A program made the position numbers and the translations under genes. The notes under the pieces are model-generated. The model saw only the letters and a program-made list of their open reading frames with translations, ran no database searches and had not been told where the DNA came from. A stretch of 64,000 nucleotides of DNA, from NCBI GenBank assembly GCA_902373525.1, contig CABKMN010000001.1, forward strand, positions 186,001 to 250,000, written 5' to 3'. The first letter of the stretch is position 1; each line of letters starts with the position of its first letter. This DNA comes from an uncultured Bilophila sp. Lineage in GTDB: Bacteria > Desulfobacterota > Desulfovibrionia > Desulfovibrionales > Desulfovibrionaceae. Positions 17,389-26,697 of this stretch are shown in pieces.

Positions 17389-17859
17389 CTATTTCGCGAA
17401 TTCGAGATTGATGATGCCGGCCTTCCAGACCAGCGGATCGCCCCCGGGGTCGCGGGTCAGCCCCGGAGCCTTCCAGCAGGTCGCCACCGAACCGCCGGGA
17501 TTGATGATATGATCGTCGTCATACCAGTTTCCCTTGGCGATGTTCGTACTGCGGCCCTCCCGATAGGCGGCCACATTGAACCGGATGTTCGTTACGGTCT
17601 TTCCCGATCCGTTGCTGATGGAAACGAGCAGTTCCCCTTCGCCGCAGGCGATTTTCGCGTCACGGGCGATCGCTTCGGCGGCTGGTTCCACCCGGATGGC
17701 CACAAGCGCCTTCTCCCGTTCGCCGTAGGCGGCGTATCCCCAGACCGCCAGACCGATCAGCCCGCCGACGACCACGACGACGGCCAGACCGACAAGGGTG
17801 TTCCGGGGCCAGAACCAGACCAGCACGCACAGCACAATCGCCAGAATCACCCAAGGCAT
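17389..17859 (-). CDS. Hypothetical inner-membrane protein with periplasmic domain
   Basis: A 156-residue protein. Two N-terminal hydrophobic helices (residues about 3-17 and 22-42) are followed by a soluble domain of about 110 residues that looks beta-rich (LLVSISNGSGKTVTNIRFNVAAYREG). The domain recalls FxLYD-like or immunoglobulin-like periplasmic modules, with conserved-looking Asn, Gly and Trp, but I cannot name the family. It lies 27 bases after the symporter gene and is read in the same direction, so it may be co-transcribed with it. Confidence 0.75.
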   Translation of the reverse strand: MPWVILAIVLCVLVWFWPRNTLVGLAVVVVVGGLIGLAVWGYAAYGEREKALVAIRVEPAAEAIARDAKIACGEGELLVSISNGSGKTVTNIRFNVAAYREGRSTNIAKGNWYDDDHIINPGGSVATCWKAPGLTRDPGGDPLVWKAGIINLEFAK

Positions 17860-17886
17860 GGTTTCCTCTCTTTTCGCGGGAGGAGG

Positions 17887-19083
17887 CTACTCGCCCGTAC
17901 CGAACCGGTCGTCGAGCTGCTTGTCCCGGTTGAAGATGCCTTCCAGCATGAGCGCCAGCGCGCCGTCGCCGGTCACGTTGCAGGCCGTTCCGAAGCTGTC
18001 CTGAAGCGCGAAGATCGCCAGCAGCAGGGCCACGCCCGCCGGATCAAAATGGAGCACGCTGATCACGAGGCCGATGGAGGCCATGACCGTACCGCCGGGC
18101 ACGCCGGGCGCGCCCACGGCGAAGATGCCGAACAGGACGATGAAGAAGGCCATCGTCCCCACGGACGGCAGCGCCCCGTAGAGCATCAGGCTGATGGTCA
18201 TGACGAAGAAGGTTTCCGTCAGCACGGAGCCGCACAGGTGTACGGTCGCGCCCAAGGGGATCATGAATTCGGTCATGGTCTTGCTCAGCACCGGGGAGCG
18301 GCGCGCGCAGGACAGGGCCACGGGCAGCGTCGCCGCGCTGGACATGGTGCCCACGGCGGTCAGGTACGCGGGCAGGTAGTAGCGCACCACCTGCCACGGG
18401 TTGCGGCCCGACAGGACGCCGCCGATGACGTACAGCACGGTAAGCCAGATGTAGTGTCCCAGGATGACGATGCCGATAATCTTGAGGAAAATGGGAAGCT
18501 GAACCGTCAGGCGGCCTTCAAAGGACAGTTCGCAGAAGGTCGCGCCCACGAAGAACGGCAACAGGGGGATGATCACCCGCGTCACCACGCTGGTCATGAT
18601 GCGCTCCAGTTCCTCCAGCACCTTGTTGACGGTTTCGGCCTTGGTCCAGCTTACGGCGAGGCCGAGCAGCAGGGCCGTCACCAGCGCGCTCATGACGGAC
18701 ATCAGCGGCGGAATGTCCAGCACGAAGGACGGCTTGGGCAGTTTCACAAGATTCTCCACTTCTCTGGCCACGGACAGGTGCGGAATGATCGCGTAGCCGG
18801 AAATCGCGGAGAACGCCGCCGCACCGATGGAAGAAAGATAGGCCAGCGCCACGGCGGTCAGCAGCATCTTGCTGGCGTTCTGCCCCAAACGGGCGATGGC
18901 GGGAGCGATGAACCCCACGATGACGAGGGGCACGGCATAAAAAATGATCTGACCCAGCGCGTACTTGGCGGACCCGACGGCGTCCATGACCTGCACGTTC
19001 GCCATGCGCCCCAGCACGGCGCCGATGACCAGCGCCAGCAACAGTTTGATGATCAATGCGAAATCGCTTTTCTTTGCGGACAT
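17887..19083 (-). CDS. Dicarboxylate/amino acid:cation symporter (DAACS family)
   Basis: A 398-residue GltP-like secondary transporter. It shows a serine-rich hairpin region (SSAATLPVALSCARR, around residue 255), the substrate/Na+ site (IPLGATVHLCGSV) and the second hairpin and helix 8 (GAPGVPGGTVMASIGLV ... DSFGTACNVTGDG). It imports acidic amino acids or C4-dicarboxylates with Na+ or H+. The ATG at 19083 has AAGGAG six bases upstream; a longer upstream frame has no ribosome site. The substrate cannot be decided from sequence alone. Confidence 0.9.
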   Translation of the reverse strand: MSAKKSDFALIIKLLLALVIGAVLGRMANVQVMDAVGSAKYALGQIIFYAVPLVIVGFIAPAIARLGQNASKMLLTAVALAYLSSIGAAAFSAISGYAIIPHLSVAREVENLVKLPKPSFVLDIPPLMSVMSALVTALLLGLAVSWTKAETVNKVLEELERIMTSVVTRVIIPLLPFFVGATFCELSFEGRLTVQLPIFLKIIGIVILGHYIWLTVLYVIGGVLSGRNPWQVVRYYLPAYLTAVGTMSSAATLPVALSCARRSPVLSKTMTEFMIPLGATVHLCGSVLTETFFVMTISLMLYGALPSVGTMAFFIVLFGIFAVGAPGVPGGTVMASIGLVISVLHFDPAGVALLLAIFALQDSFGTACNVTGDGALALMLEGIFNRDKQLDDRFGTGE

Positions 19084-19367
19084 CTCCCACTCCTTCTCAA
19101 CACTCCGGTTTCCTCCAGACAGTATCGGGCGACGGCATCCTCCCAACGGCGCCTCATCGCCCGTCGTGCCTCTCCGTCCGATATCCCCTACAGTCGCGGC
19201 AAACGCCCTGAACACGGAAACCCCGGCCCGTTGCGTCGCCTCTTTTCCATCATACGGGACACCGTGCCCGAGGACAAGGCCGCCGTCCGCGCAAGGCTCC
19301 AAAAACACGAAGCGCCCCGGCGGCGACTGCCGTCAGAGCGCTAAAGAAGGGGCCGGTCGCCGTTCCG

Positions 19368-19982
19368 TTACTTGAACTGTTTGCTGGAGATCAGGTTGGC
19401 GTAGGCGGGCATGTACTTGGACAGCAGCCCGGCGAGCCCTTCCATATCATTACGCCAGTCGCGGTGCAGCTCGCAGGCCACGGCGAACCAGTTCACCAAC
19501 TGGACTCCGGCCGCTTCCATACGCCGCCAGGCGGCATCACGGGCAGCGACGTTGAAGGTCCCGGAAGCGTCCGTGACCACAAACACCTCATACCCCGCCT
19601 CAACGGCGGACAAGGCGAGGAAACTCACGCACACGTCGGTCACGATCCCGGCGATGAGAAGCTGCTTGCGTCCGGTCTTCCCGACCGCCGCCACAAAGGC
19701 TTCATTGTCCCAAGCATTGATTTGGCCGGGGCGGGCGACGAACGGCGCATCGGGGAACATCTTCCGGATTTCGGGCAACAGAGGCCCGTTGGGGCCGCTT
19801 TCCAGACTGGTGGTCAAAATCGTCGGCAGGCCGAAAAATCTGGCGCAGTCGGCCAGAGCCAGAACATTGTTTTTGAATTCGTTGGGAGCGAAATCCTGCA
19901 CAAGGGAAAACAGACCCGTCTGATGATCGACAAGAAGGCACGCGGCCTTTTCCTTATCCAAACGCATATACGGTTTACTCAT
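19368..19982 (-). CDS. Isochorismatase-family cysteine hydrolase (YcaC-like)
   Basis: A 204-residue protein. The catalytic Asp lies in LLVDHQTGLF (residues about 16-25), the cis-peptide region is IAGIVTDVCVSFLALSA and the nucleophile is the Cys of TDVCVS. The family hydrolyses amides or isochorismate-like substrates, and the YcaC branch has no firmly established substrate. The ATG follows GGAAAGGAGAATTCC. It is divergent from the neighbouring DAC-like gene, with about 170 bases between the starts. Confidence 0.88.
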   Translation of the reverse strand: MSKPYMRLDKEKAACLLVDHQTGLFSLVQDFAPNEFKNNVLALADCARFFGLPTILTTSLESGPNGPLLPEIRKMFPDAPFVARPGQINAWDNEAFVAAVGKTGRKQLLIAGIVTDVCVSFLALSAVEAGYEVFVVTDASGTFNVAARDAAWRRMEAAGVQLVNWFAVACELHRDWRNDMEGLAGLLSKYMPAYANLISSKQFK

Positions 19983-20153
19983 GGAATTCTCCTTTCCGTT
20001 AAGCGGATTGTCTGTTTTCCTCCAGTACGATCCGCCCGCAACGGAATCCATGATTTTGACGCCCCATGATAAAAAGACGCTCAAGGCTACCTCTTCCGAC
20101 GTTCATCAGATACATTTGCGGATAGGAAGAACCTCAGCCGGGGGTTGCGCGTG

Positions 20154-21605
20154 ATGGCCCACGATGAAAAACAGTTTCTCAAGATGCTCCACATCATTTA
20201 CAAGAGCCTCCTTTCCAGATGGATATCCAACCTTTCCTACGTGCTGTACGACGACCCGCGGAACATGCCCAAGGAGAAGATGCGCGAACCGGATTTTGCG
20301 GACAGACACCATTGCCTCTCCGTACGCGGGCTGCACATCGTTTTCACCACGGGCTGCACACGTTTCTACCCCATAGAACGTTCCATCATCGACTGGTCCG
20401 TTTCCAAGGCCGCCGAGTACGCCGGACGCGGCGTCTACGACTACAGCGCCCTGCTCTCCCTCGAAACCATCGTCTCGCATATCGTCATCGCGGCCTGCAT
20501 GCTCATTCCCGAATTCCAGTCGAGCCTGCGCCACAGGCAACTGAATACGGACATCGTGCCCCTGTCGTACCTTTCGCAATACGGGAAAGACGAAGTCCGG
20601 CTGTTCTCCCGGAAGGAACGCGGCATCATGGACAGGGTGATGCAGCTCATCAACGCCACGGAACTGTTCGAATATTCCACCAACGAAGGCTCGAAATTCC
20701 CTTTCACCGTCGCCTTCCTGCTCGGCACGCATACGGCGGGGCCCTTCGCGCTGGAGGACATCTACGCCAACCAGTTCATCAAGAGCCTCGCTTCGGACAG
20801 AAATTTCTTTTTCATCAGCGAAAACGGCAAATTCGTGGACTACAAGGACGTGGGGGAAGAATACTCCGCGGCTCCCGTCGAGCCCGACGAGAAAAGCGCC
20901 GCCTGCAACCAGAAGGAATTTCCCTGCGCCGTCGAAGACAAGTACATCCTCGAATACATCTTCCGTTATCAGATACAGTACGAAACAAAAGACATCTTCG
21001 TGGTTTCGATCAAGGAAAACAGCGACATCCTGATTTACAAAAACCACGCCATCGTCTTCTTCAAGCGCAAGGGGCACTGGCACTTCCTCAATTTTTGCAG
21101 CCTGATGGATACCATCCACGCCTATTTCGGCTCCGAAGAACGCCCCTACGATGAGGAAGACATCGGCCTGACCATCATAGACATGTTGCTGAAACAATCC
21201 GGGTGCTGCCTCGGGATCATCAAACGGGACGTATGGTCACGCCATTTCGAGGAAACACGGCTCGGTTCCGCCGACGTCTTCCTGAGTATGGCCCCTTCGG
21301 TAAGCCGATGCTTCTGGGGAAATACCCGCACCGTTCGGCAAAAAATGCTCTCCATCGACGGCGCGGTGCTGGTTCTCGCCGAAACCGGCGCTCTCCTTTC
21401 CGTAGGGAGCATCATCCAGCACGACGGCAACGCCAGCCAGGGAGCCCGAACCACGGCCGCCAAGAAAATAGCCGCGCTCGGCGGTATGGCCATCAAGGTA
21501 TCGGACGACGGGTATTGCGAAATCTACCTCCCCCCGCCCGCCGGTTCCCCGGAGCTGCTCAAGGATTTTACCCGGATCAAGCCGAGCTTTCAGATCGGCA
21601 AGTAG
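20154..21605 (+). CDS. Diadenylate cyclase-like (DAC/DisA_N) protein with N-terminal sensor-like region
   Basis: About 483 residues. The C-terminal 130 residues resemble the DisA_N/DAC fold that makes c-di-AMP: SIDGAVLVLAETGALLSVG contains the DGA motif (around residue 402), followed by GARTTAAKKIAALGG and KVSDDGYCEIY. In active DACs the second motif reads G-T-R-H-R; here the H and second R are Thr, so activity is uncertain. Residues 1-370 are a large region of unknown type with several Cys, which in related proteins acts as a sensor module. There is no signal peptide. The start is uncertain: ATG at 20154 follows GGGGG, and upstream GTG and TTG codons are in frame. Confidence 0.65.
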   Translation: MAHDEKQFLKMLHIIYKSLLSRWISNLSYVLYDDPRNMPKEKMREPDFADRHHCLSVRGLHIVFTTGCTRFYPIERSIIDWSVSKAAEYAGRGVYDYSALLSLETIVSHIVIAACMLIPEFQSSLRHRQLNTDIVPLSYLSQYGKDEVRLFSRKERGIMDRVMQLINATELFEYSTNEGSKFPFTVAFLLGTHTAGPFALEDIYANQFIKSLASDRNFFFISENGKFVDYKDVGEEYSAAPVEPDEKSAACNQKEFPCAVEDKYILEYIFRYQIQYETKDIFVVSIKENSDILIYKNHAIVFFKRKGHWHFLNFCSLMDTIHAYFGSEERPYDEEDIGLTIIDMLLKQSGCCLGIIKRDVWSRHFEETRLGSADVFLSMAPSVSRCFWGNTRTVRQKMLSIDGAVLVLAETGALLSVGSIIQHDGNASQGARTTAAKKIAALGGMAIKVSDDGYCEIYLPPPAGSPELLKDFTRIKPSFQIGK

Positions 21606-21967
21606 CCCGCCGGAACGCGTACCGGGGGCGCGACGGCCCGTCCCTCCGGGAAAGGTTACGCCCCGCAACGTCTCCGCTACGGATTCTTTCATGGACTGCA
21701 ACGTGGGTTTCGGATACGCGGAACGTTTCCAATGCGCCCCTTATCCGGGCAAAAGCCCTTTAACGCGAACGGTTACGTCTTCTTGACAACGCAAGACCTC
21801 TTTGCCCCTCCTCCCCGGTTCGCCCGCCGGATGCGGAAAAGGCCGGACACCCCGGCACCATGCCCGTTTTCCCCCGGTTTTGCGCGGATAGTTCTTGACA
21901 GACCCCCGCCCTCCTAGGCATCGTAGAAAAAACGAAAACCGTTGGGGCTTACCCAGGAGGCCTTGCC
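21606..21967. other. Intergenic region upstream of the usp gene
   Basis: No supported gene. TTGACA occurs near 21895, about 75 bases before the usp ATG, with a weak TAGGCAT-like -10, which could be its promoter. Confidence 0.35.
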
Positions 21968-22408
21968 ATGGAACTGAAAAAGCTTCTGTACGCTGTTGAC
22001 TTGGAAGACGCACCCCACCCCGCGATCGAGCATGTCAAAATGGTCGCTTCCCTGACCGGAGCTTCCATCTCGGTCGTCTACGTCGTTCCGTCCGAAACGG
22101 TTTATGAAGCCAACTACCTCTCAAGCGAAAGCCTTCCCAACAGAATCGCGCCTTCTCCGGCATTGCTCCAGAAGATGGAAGCCTTTCTGAACGCAAACTT
22201 CCCCGACGGCGTTGACGACTGCGCCTTCCTGCTGGGCAAGGTTTCGGAAGAAATCGTAAAATACGCCGACCACGGCGGCATCGACCTCATCGTCATCGGC
22301 GCCCACGGCAAGATCGGCTTCAACAGGCTGTTCTTCGGTTCCGTGGCGACGGACGTGGCAAAACGGGCGCACTGTTCCGTGACGATCATCCGACCGAAAA
22401 ACAAATAA
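21968..22408 (+). CDS. Universal stress protein, UspA family
   Basis: A 146-residue single-domain Usp. The N-terminus KKLLYAVDLEDAP and the ATP-binding motif GAHGKIGFNRLFFGSVA (G-2x-G-9x-GS, residues about 112-128) place it in the ATP-binding UspFG/MJ0577-type branch. Such proteins dimerise in the cytoplasm and accumulate under starvation or oxidative stress. CCAGGAGG lies seven bases before the ATG and a strong terminator follows, so it is monocistronic. Confidence 0.93.
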   Translation: MELKKLLYAVDLEDAPHPAIEHVKMVASLTGASISVVYVVPSETVYEANYLSSESLPNRIAPSPALLQKMEAFLNANFPDGVDDCAFLLGKVSEEIVKYADHGGIDLIVIGAHGKIGFNRLFFGSVATDVAKRAHCSVTIIRPKNK

Positions 22409-22440
22409 TACCGGACGCGCCGCGTTCCCCGTAACCGAAG

Positions 22441-22470
22441 AGAGGAGAAACGCCACGTTTCTCCTCTTTC
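22441..22470 (+). terminator. Terminator of the usp gene
   Basis: AGAGGAGAAACG / CGTTTCTCCTCT with a 3-nt loop and a short T-run. Confidence 0.85.
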
Positions 22471-22513
22471 GGTGCCGGCCTCTCCCGAACGGCGCGCGTC
22501 TGGAGTGCATTTC

Positions 22514-22897
22514 ATGGGAAAGCTCTTTTGCGGCATCGGCATCCTGTCTTCCCTGATCGCCGGGGAAGGGGCATACCGCATCTACGAACTGGCCTCCGCC
22601 GTCGGGGACAAGGCCCTTCCGCTCCATCTGTTCGTGCTGACGGCGTCGGCTTTCGGCGTCGTCGTTTTCTGCCTGCTGGCGATGGGAAAAAGCAACGCGT
22701 TCCTGAGCGCCCTTTCCGCCGCCATGCTTCTGTTTTCCGCGCTGGTCCTGCTCGTGGCCCCCGTTCTCGATATCGCCGCATACGGAGTACCGGGCATGAC
22801 GACGGAATTCCTCTCCATCGGCGCCGTCATCCGCTGTCTTCTCGGCCTGTCCTCGGGGTTCCTGTGCATGCTCTTCGCGGCGACGTCGCAACACTGA
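22514..22897 (+). CDS. Hypothetical four-helix membrane protein
   Basis: A 127-residue protein with four hydrophobic helices (residues about 3-22, 35-56, 62-85 and 100-122) and short loops. The ATG at 22514 is preceded by TGGAG. An upstream in-frame GTG at 22472 overlaps the usp terminator and is less likely. No family is recognised. It lies alone between two terminators. Confidence 0.65.
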   Translation: MGKLFCGIGILSSLIAGEGAYRIYELASAVGDKALPLHLFVLTASAFGVVVFCLLAMGKSNAFLSALSAAMLLFSALVLLVAPVLDIAAYGVPGMTTEFLSIGAVIRCLLGLSSGFLCMLFAATSQH

Positions 22898-23105
22898 CCG
22901 GACGCATCCGCATCTTCCGGCTGCCCGCTCGTTTCGGCAGGCACAGCGGCATCATCTCCGGATGCAAACATGTTTTTCCGAGAGCACCGAACGTGTTTGC
23001 GCGTCTCAAAAGGCCTCACAAAACGAGATGGTTCTCGAACGTCGACGCTCCTTTCCCAAACCAGTTTCCTTGATACGCTGTTGATTCGTCCTCTCCCGGA
23101 TACGG

Positions 23106-23135
23106 AAAAGCCCCACCTGTAAGGGAGGGGCTTTT
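23106..23135 (+). terminator. Intrinsic terminator
   Basis: AAAAGCCCC / GGGGCTTTT with a 12-nt loop, usable on both strands. It lies 210 bases after the four-helix protein gene and 87 bases beyond the creD stop. Confidence 0.8.
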
Positions 23136-23221
23136 CGCTTGACGCTCATTCTCCCGTCGGACACGGAGCGGTTCCGCATCCGGCGGGAAGGCTGTTCCGT
23201 TCATAACGGCTCCGCGTTCCG

Positions 23222-24907
23222 TCAGGTTCTCCCACGCGCAAGGTTGCGGGATACGACCATGAGGGCGGCGAGCATGACAAGGATCAGGGCGGTCCCCATG
23301 AGCAGGGCATAATCCTCCATCTGGAGGATGGTATACAGCAGCGTATACAGAGCCAGAAGCAGCACGCCGATCCCCAGCCCCTCCTTGACGCTCCGCAGGG
23401 CCGCCCCCACATAGACCGACACCATCAGTATGATGCAGGCCGAGGCCGACAGATAGGCCGTCAGAAACGCCAGATGCTCGGACAGCGACAGCAGCACCAG
23501 ATAGAAGACCACCATCGACAGCCCCACAATCCCGTACTGTATCGGATGCAGACGGGCCCCGAGCCCCATCTCGAACACGATGAAGGCAAGGAACGTCAGG
23601 CCGATGAACAGAACACCGTACTTGACCGAACGTTCCACCAGTCCGTAATGCGTCCCCGGCTGGTAGAGGTCCACGCCCACGGCGAACGAGGTAAAGTCGT
23701 CCGGCCACGAATGAAGCAATCCAAGGTTGGGGTATGACCGTGCCAGCGACGGCACGCTCCACGTTGCGGAAAAGCCCTTGTCCGAAGTCTCGTACGAGGC
23801 CGGAAGCACCTGCCCCTGAAAACTCGGGTGCGGCCACGGCGACCGTACCGAGATGTCGGTCGTCTCGCCCGCAGGCGCGAAGCGGATACCGTCGCTGCCG
23901 CTCATGGACAACCGCTGCGAAAAATCAAACGTCGTCTGCCGCCCGTCCAATCGGATCGGAATGCGAAAACCGGACGACACCTGTTCGAACGGCTGCGTGC
24001 CCGGTTCGGCGGCATAGGGCGTTCCGCCCCACACGAACGGTTCGACCTTGCGGAGCGCGCTGGGATGGCTGAGGCCCATGACCACAAAGGCGCGGTTGAA
24101 GTCCACCTCCACCAGCCCCGGTACGATGCGGGTCATCGCCTCGCGTGACGGCAATGTGAACCGTCCCGAAATATCCACTTCGGACGAGTACACCAGTGCG
24201 CGATAAATCCCCCGCTGTCGGGACTCGGGATCGAGGACCGCCTTGAAGGACAATTGCGACGGCAGGACGACAAACGAACTCGACTCGAGCCGCGACTCGC
24301 GCACGATTTTGCCGTCGCCCTTTTCCGTGGGCACGACGCGTTCCTGAATCACGCGCTGCGTATACGGAATCAACAGATACGGGCCGGAAAGCCGCTGCTG
24401 GCCGCCCCACGTCCGGCTGATGTCGCGCACCACGTCGCGATACAGCCCCGCACGTTCCTGTACGAGGCTTTCCACAAGCATGAGCGGGATCAAAAGCAAC
24501 AGCCCGATGCCGATCACCACGCCGCAGCGGAACAGCGGCGACGCGTTCAAAGAGCCTTCCAGAGAGCATTTGCTGTCAGATTGCGGAACGTTCACGGCGT
24601 CCTCCAAAGACGGCGAAACCGCGGCGGGCGGTTCGTCGGATGTTTCGGTCCGTTCGGGTTCAAAAGCAAAACCATCCGATGGACCGTCCAAACGGGCTGC
24701 GTTCGCCTCAGGCATCTCCGCAAGCGACGATTCCGTAACAGCGGGCGGCGGAACGTCAATCATCGCACCGGAGCACGCTCCCGGAGGAGACGCGGAACGC
24801 CTTCTGCGCAAACCCCAGCGCACCACCGTTCCGAAGCCGATGCACGCGAAGATGATAACCGATACGAACAGGATCAGAACAAGCAGCATGAGCACATCGT
24901 AGGACAT
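23222..24907 (-). CDS. creD: CreD-family inner-membrane protein with N-terminal extension
   Basis: A 561-residue protein. The CreD domain starts near residue 120 with a membrane helix and continues with the periplasmic part (RAGLYRDVVRDISRTWGGQQ, SGPYLLIPYTQ), ending in five or six helices (MGLGARLHPIQYGIVGLSM). CreD (Cet) is induced by the CreBC system and linked to envelope integrity and colicin E2 tolerance; its biochemical role is unknown. Unlike the usual family member, it carries an extra 110-residue front: one helix (LMLLVLILFVSVIIFACIGF), an Arg-rich patch and a low-complexity acidic/Pro segment. No creBC genes are next to it. The ATG follows AAGGAACCCT. Confidence 0.88.
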   Translation of the reverse strand: MSYDVLMLLVLILFVSVIIFACIGFGTVVRWGLRRRRSASPPGACSGAMIDVPPPAVTESSLAEMPEANAARLDGPSDGFAFEPERTETSDEPPAAVSPSLEDAVNVPQSDSKCSLEGSLNASPLFRCGVVIGIGLLLLIPLMLVESLVQERAGLYRDVVRDISRTWGGQQRLSGPYLLIPYTQRVIQERVVPTEKGDGKIVRESRLESSSFVVLPSQLSFKAVLDPESRQRGIYRALVYSSEVDISGRFTLPSREAMTRIVPGLVEVDFNRAFVVMGLSHPSALRKVEPFVWGGTPYAAEPGTQPFEQVSSGFRIPIRLDGRQTTFDFSQRLSMSGSDGIRFAPAGETTDISVRSPWPHPSFQGQVLPASYETSDKGFSATWSVPSLARSYPNLGLLHSWPDDFTSFAVGVDLYQPGTHYGLVERSVKYGVLFIGLTFLAFIVFEMGLGARLHPIQYGIVGLSMVVFYLVLLSLSEHLAFLTAYLSASACIILMVSVYVGAALRSVKEGLGIGVLLLALYTLLYTILQMEDYALLMGTALILVMLAALMVVSRNLARGRT

Positions 24908-25262
24908 AGGGTTCCTTGGAGCTGTGGGCACCCCTGCCCGTTCAGCGGAAAACGCTTTTGCAACGTACGGGAATATGCCGCCAGTGTGCCCTGAACGCTG
25001 TCTTACCGCAAGAGCCGATCCTTTACGCGGGAGCGGGTTTCCGCCGGAACCACTTGCAGCGCGAAAACGGGGCCGCACCACTTCTGTCCGCCAGCCGAAC
25101 AGGCGGAGGGGCCGCCCTCGCGGAACGGGAAACACGCTCGAAGACTTCAGGATAAGCGGAACGGACCCGGTTTATTGGCACATTCGTACGTGTTCAGGAA
25201 CACGTCCCTTATTCAGACAACAAGGCCTCTCATTCAGGGCAGTTCAAACGCTTTTCTCAGGC
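24908..25262. other. Region between creD and hyaA
   Basis: No supported coding sequence. It ends at the free-standing terminator at 25263. Confidence 0.4.
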
Positions 25263-25294
25263 AAAAGGCATGCCGAGTATCGACATGCCTTTTT
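25263..25294 (+). terminator. Free-standing terminator upstream of the hya operon
   Basis: AAAAGGCATG / CATGCCTTTT with an 11-nt loop and a T-run on the plus strand. No rightward gene precedes it, so it may end a short unannotated RNA or act as a leader attenuator for hyaA. Confidence 0.7.
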
Positions 25295-25513
25295 GAGTAT
25301 CAACCTTCGCCCTCATATTCTCATATGTACGGGGAGCGCTTCAAACATTTCTCATCCGTATCGTGCAATCATGCGGTTGACGGATACGCCCAAAACGGAT
25401 TCAGTGTGGACAAGTACGGCAAGACCAGAGTGGTCATGCCCTGTGAAGGGGGGAGTTCCGCATGCGCCGGAACCGTCCTGACGGCAACGCTGAATGACAA
25501 AAAGGATGTATCC

Positions 25514-26695
25514 ATGTTCAACCCAGAGGAAACCCAGTACGAAGTGCTGCGCCGCAGAGGCATTTGCCGACGCGATTTCCTGAAATTCTGTTCCATGGCG
25601 GCGGTATCCCTCGGCCTTGGCCCGCTGGGCCATCTCGAAATCGCGCACGCCATGGAAACCAAACCGCATCTGCCCGTCGTCTGGATCAACGGGCTCTCGT
25701 GTTCCTGCTGTACGGAATCGTTCATCCGTTCGGCCCATCCGCTGGCTTCCGACATCATCCTTTCCATGATTGCGCTGGATTATCAGGACACCATCATGGC
25801 CGCAGCGGGCGATCAGGCGATGGAATGTTTCGAAGAGGCCATTTCCACCTACAAGGGCCATTACATCCTCGCCGTGGAAGGCAACGCCCCGCTGGGCGTA
25901 GACGGGATGTACTGCATCGACGGAGGCCGCCCGTTCCTCGAAAAGCTGGAACGCGGCGCGGCGGGAGCCAAGGCCATCGTGGCCTGGGGCACATGCGCCT
26001 CATGGGGTTGCGTGCAGGCGGCCCATCCCAACCCGACGCAGGCCACGCCGGTGCACAAGCTCATCCACGACAAGCCGATCATCAAGGTTCCCGGCTGCCC
26101 CGCCATCCCCGACGTCATGAGCAACATCGTCGCCTACATCCTGACCTACGACCAGCTCCCCAAGCTGGACTCGCAGGGCCGCCCGGAAGTGTTCTACGGC
26201 AAGCGCGTGCATGATCAATGCGTCCGGCGCGCCCATTTCGACGCGGGGCAGTTCGTGGAATCGTGGGACGACAACGCCGCCAGCCTCGGTTACTGCCTCT
26301 ACAAGATGGGCTGCAAGGGGCCGACGACCTACAACGCCTGCCCCGTGACCCGCTGGAACAACGGCGTCTCCTATCCCATCCAGTCCGGGCACGGCTGCCT
26401 CGGCTGCTCGGAGCAGAATTTTTGGGATCACGGCTCGTTCTATGACCGCATCACCAGCATTCCCCAGTTCGGGACCAACACGACGGCGGAAACCGTCGGC
26501 GTGGCGGTCGTCGCCGGCATCGGCGCGGGCGTGGTCACGCACGCGGCCATCAGCACCGCCGTCCACCTCAAGCATCGCTATGGCGACGACTGCAAGACCG
26601 ACGCCCCGAAAGACGCGCCCGGCGAAACGCCCGATACGGGGACGGCGGCCGAGGACACCTCTTCCAAAGACTCCACCCCTTCTGAAAGGAACTGA
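25514..26695 (+). CDS. hyaA: Membrane-bound [NiFe] hydrogenase small subunit with O2-tolerance cysteines
   Basis: A 393-residue subunit, closest to HyaA/HupS. The Tat signal is CRRDFLKFC (Arg19-Arg20). The proximal cluster region has six cysteines: Cys63, Cys65 and Cys66 ([10 protein letters not shown]), Cys161 and Cys166 (GTCASWGC) and Cys195. Each is offset by 46 from E. coli Hyd-1 Cys17, 19, 20, 115, 120 and 149, the set that builds the [4Fe-3S] cluster of oxygen-tolerant enzymes. The C-terminus adds a membrane helix ([20 protein letters not shown]) and a charged low-complexity tail. It passes electrons from HyaB to HyaC. The ATG at 25514 has AAGGAT upstream; the frame is open further upstream, but that part has no ribosome site. 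Confidence 0.95.
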   Translation: MFNPEETQYEVLRRRGICRRDFLKFCSMAAVSLGLGPLGHLEIAHAMETKPHLPVVWINGLSCSCCTESFIRSAHPLASDIILSMIALDYQDTIMAAAGDQAMECFEEAISTYKGHYILAVEGNAPLGVDGMYCIDGGRPFLEKLERGAAGAKAIVAWGTCASWGCVQAAHPNPTQATPVHKLIHDKPIIKVPGCPAIPDVMSNIVAYILTYDQLPKLDSQGRPEVFYGKRVHDQCVRRAHFDAGQFVESWDDNAASLGYCLYKMGCKGPTTYNACPVTRWNNGVSYPIQSGHGCLGCSEQNFWDHGSFYDRITSIPQFGTNTTAETVGVAVVAGIGAGVVTHAAISTAVHLKHRYGDDCKTDAPKDAPGETPDTGTAAEDTSSKDSTPSERN

Positions 26696-26697
26696 TC

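Noticed and set aside
17356..19344. Long rightward frame of 662 codons
   Set aside because: It is antisense to the DAACS symporter and the 156-aa gene, with no family features.
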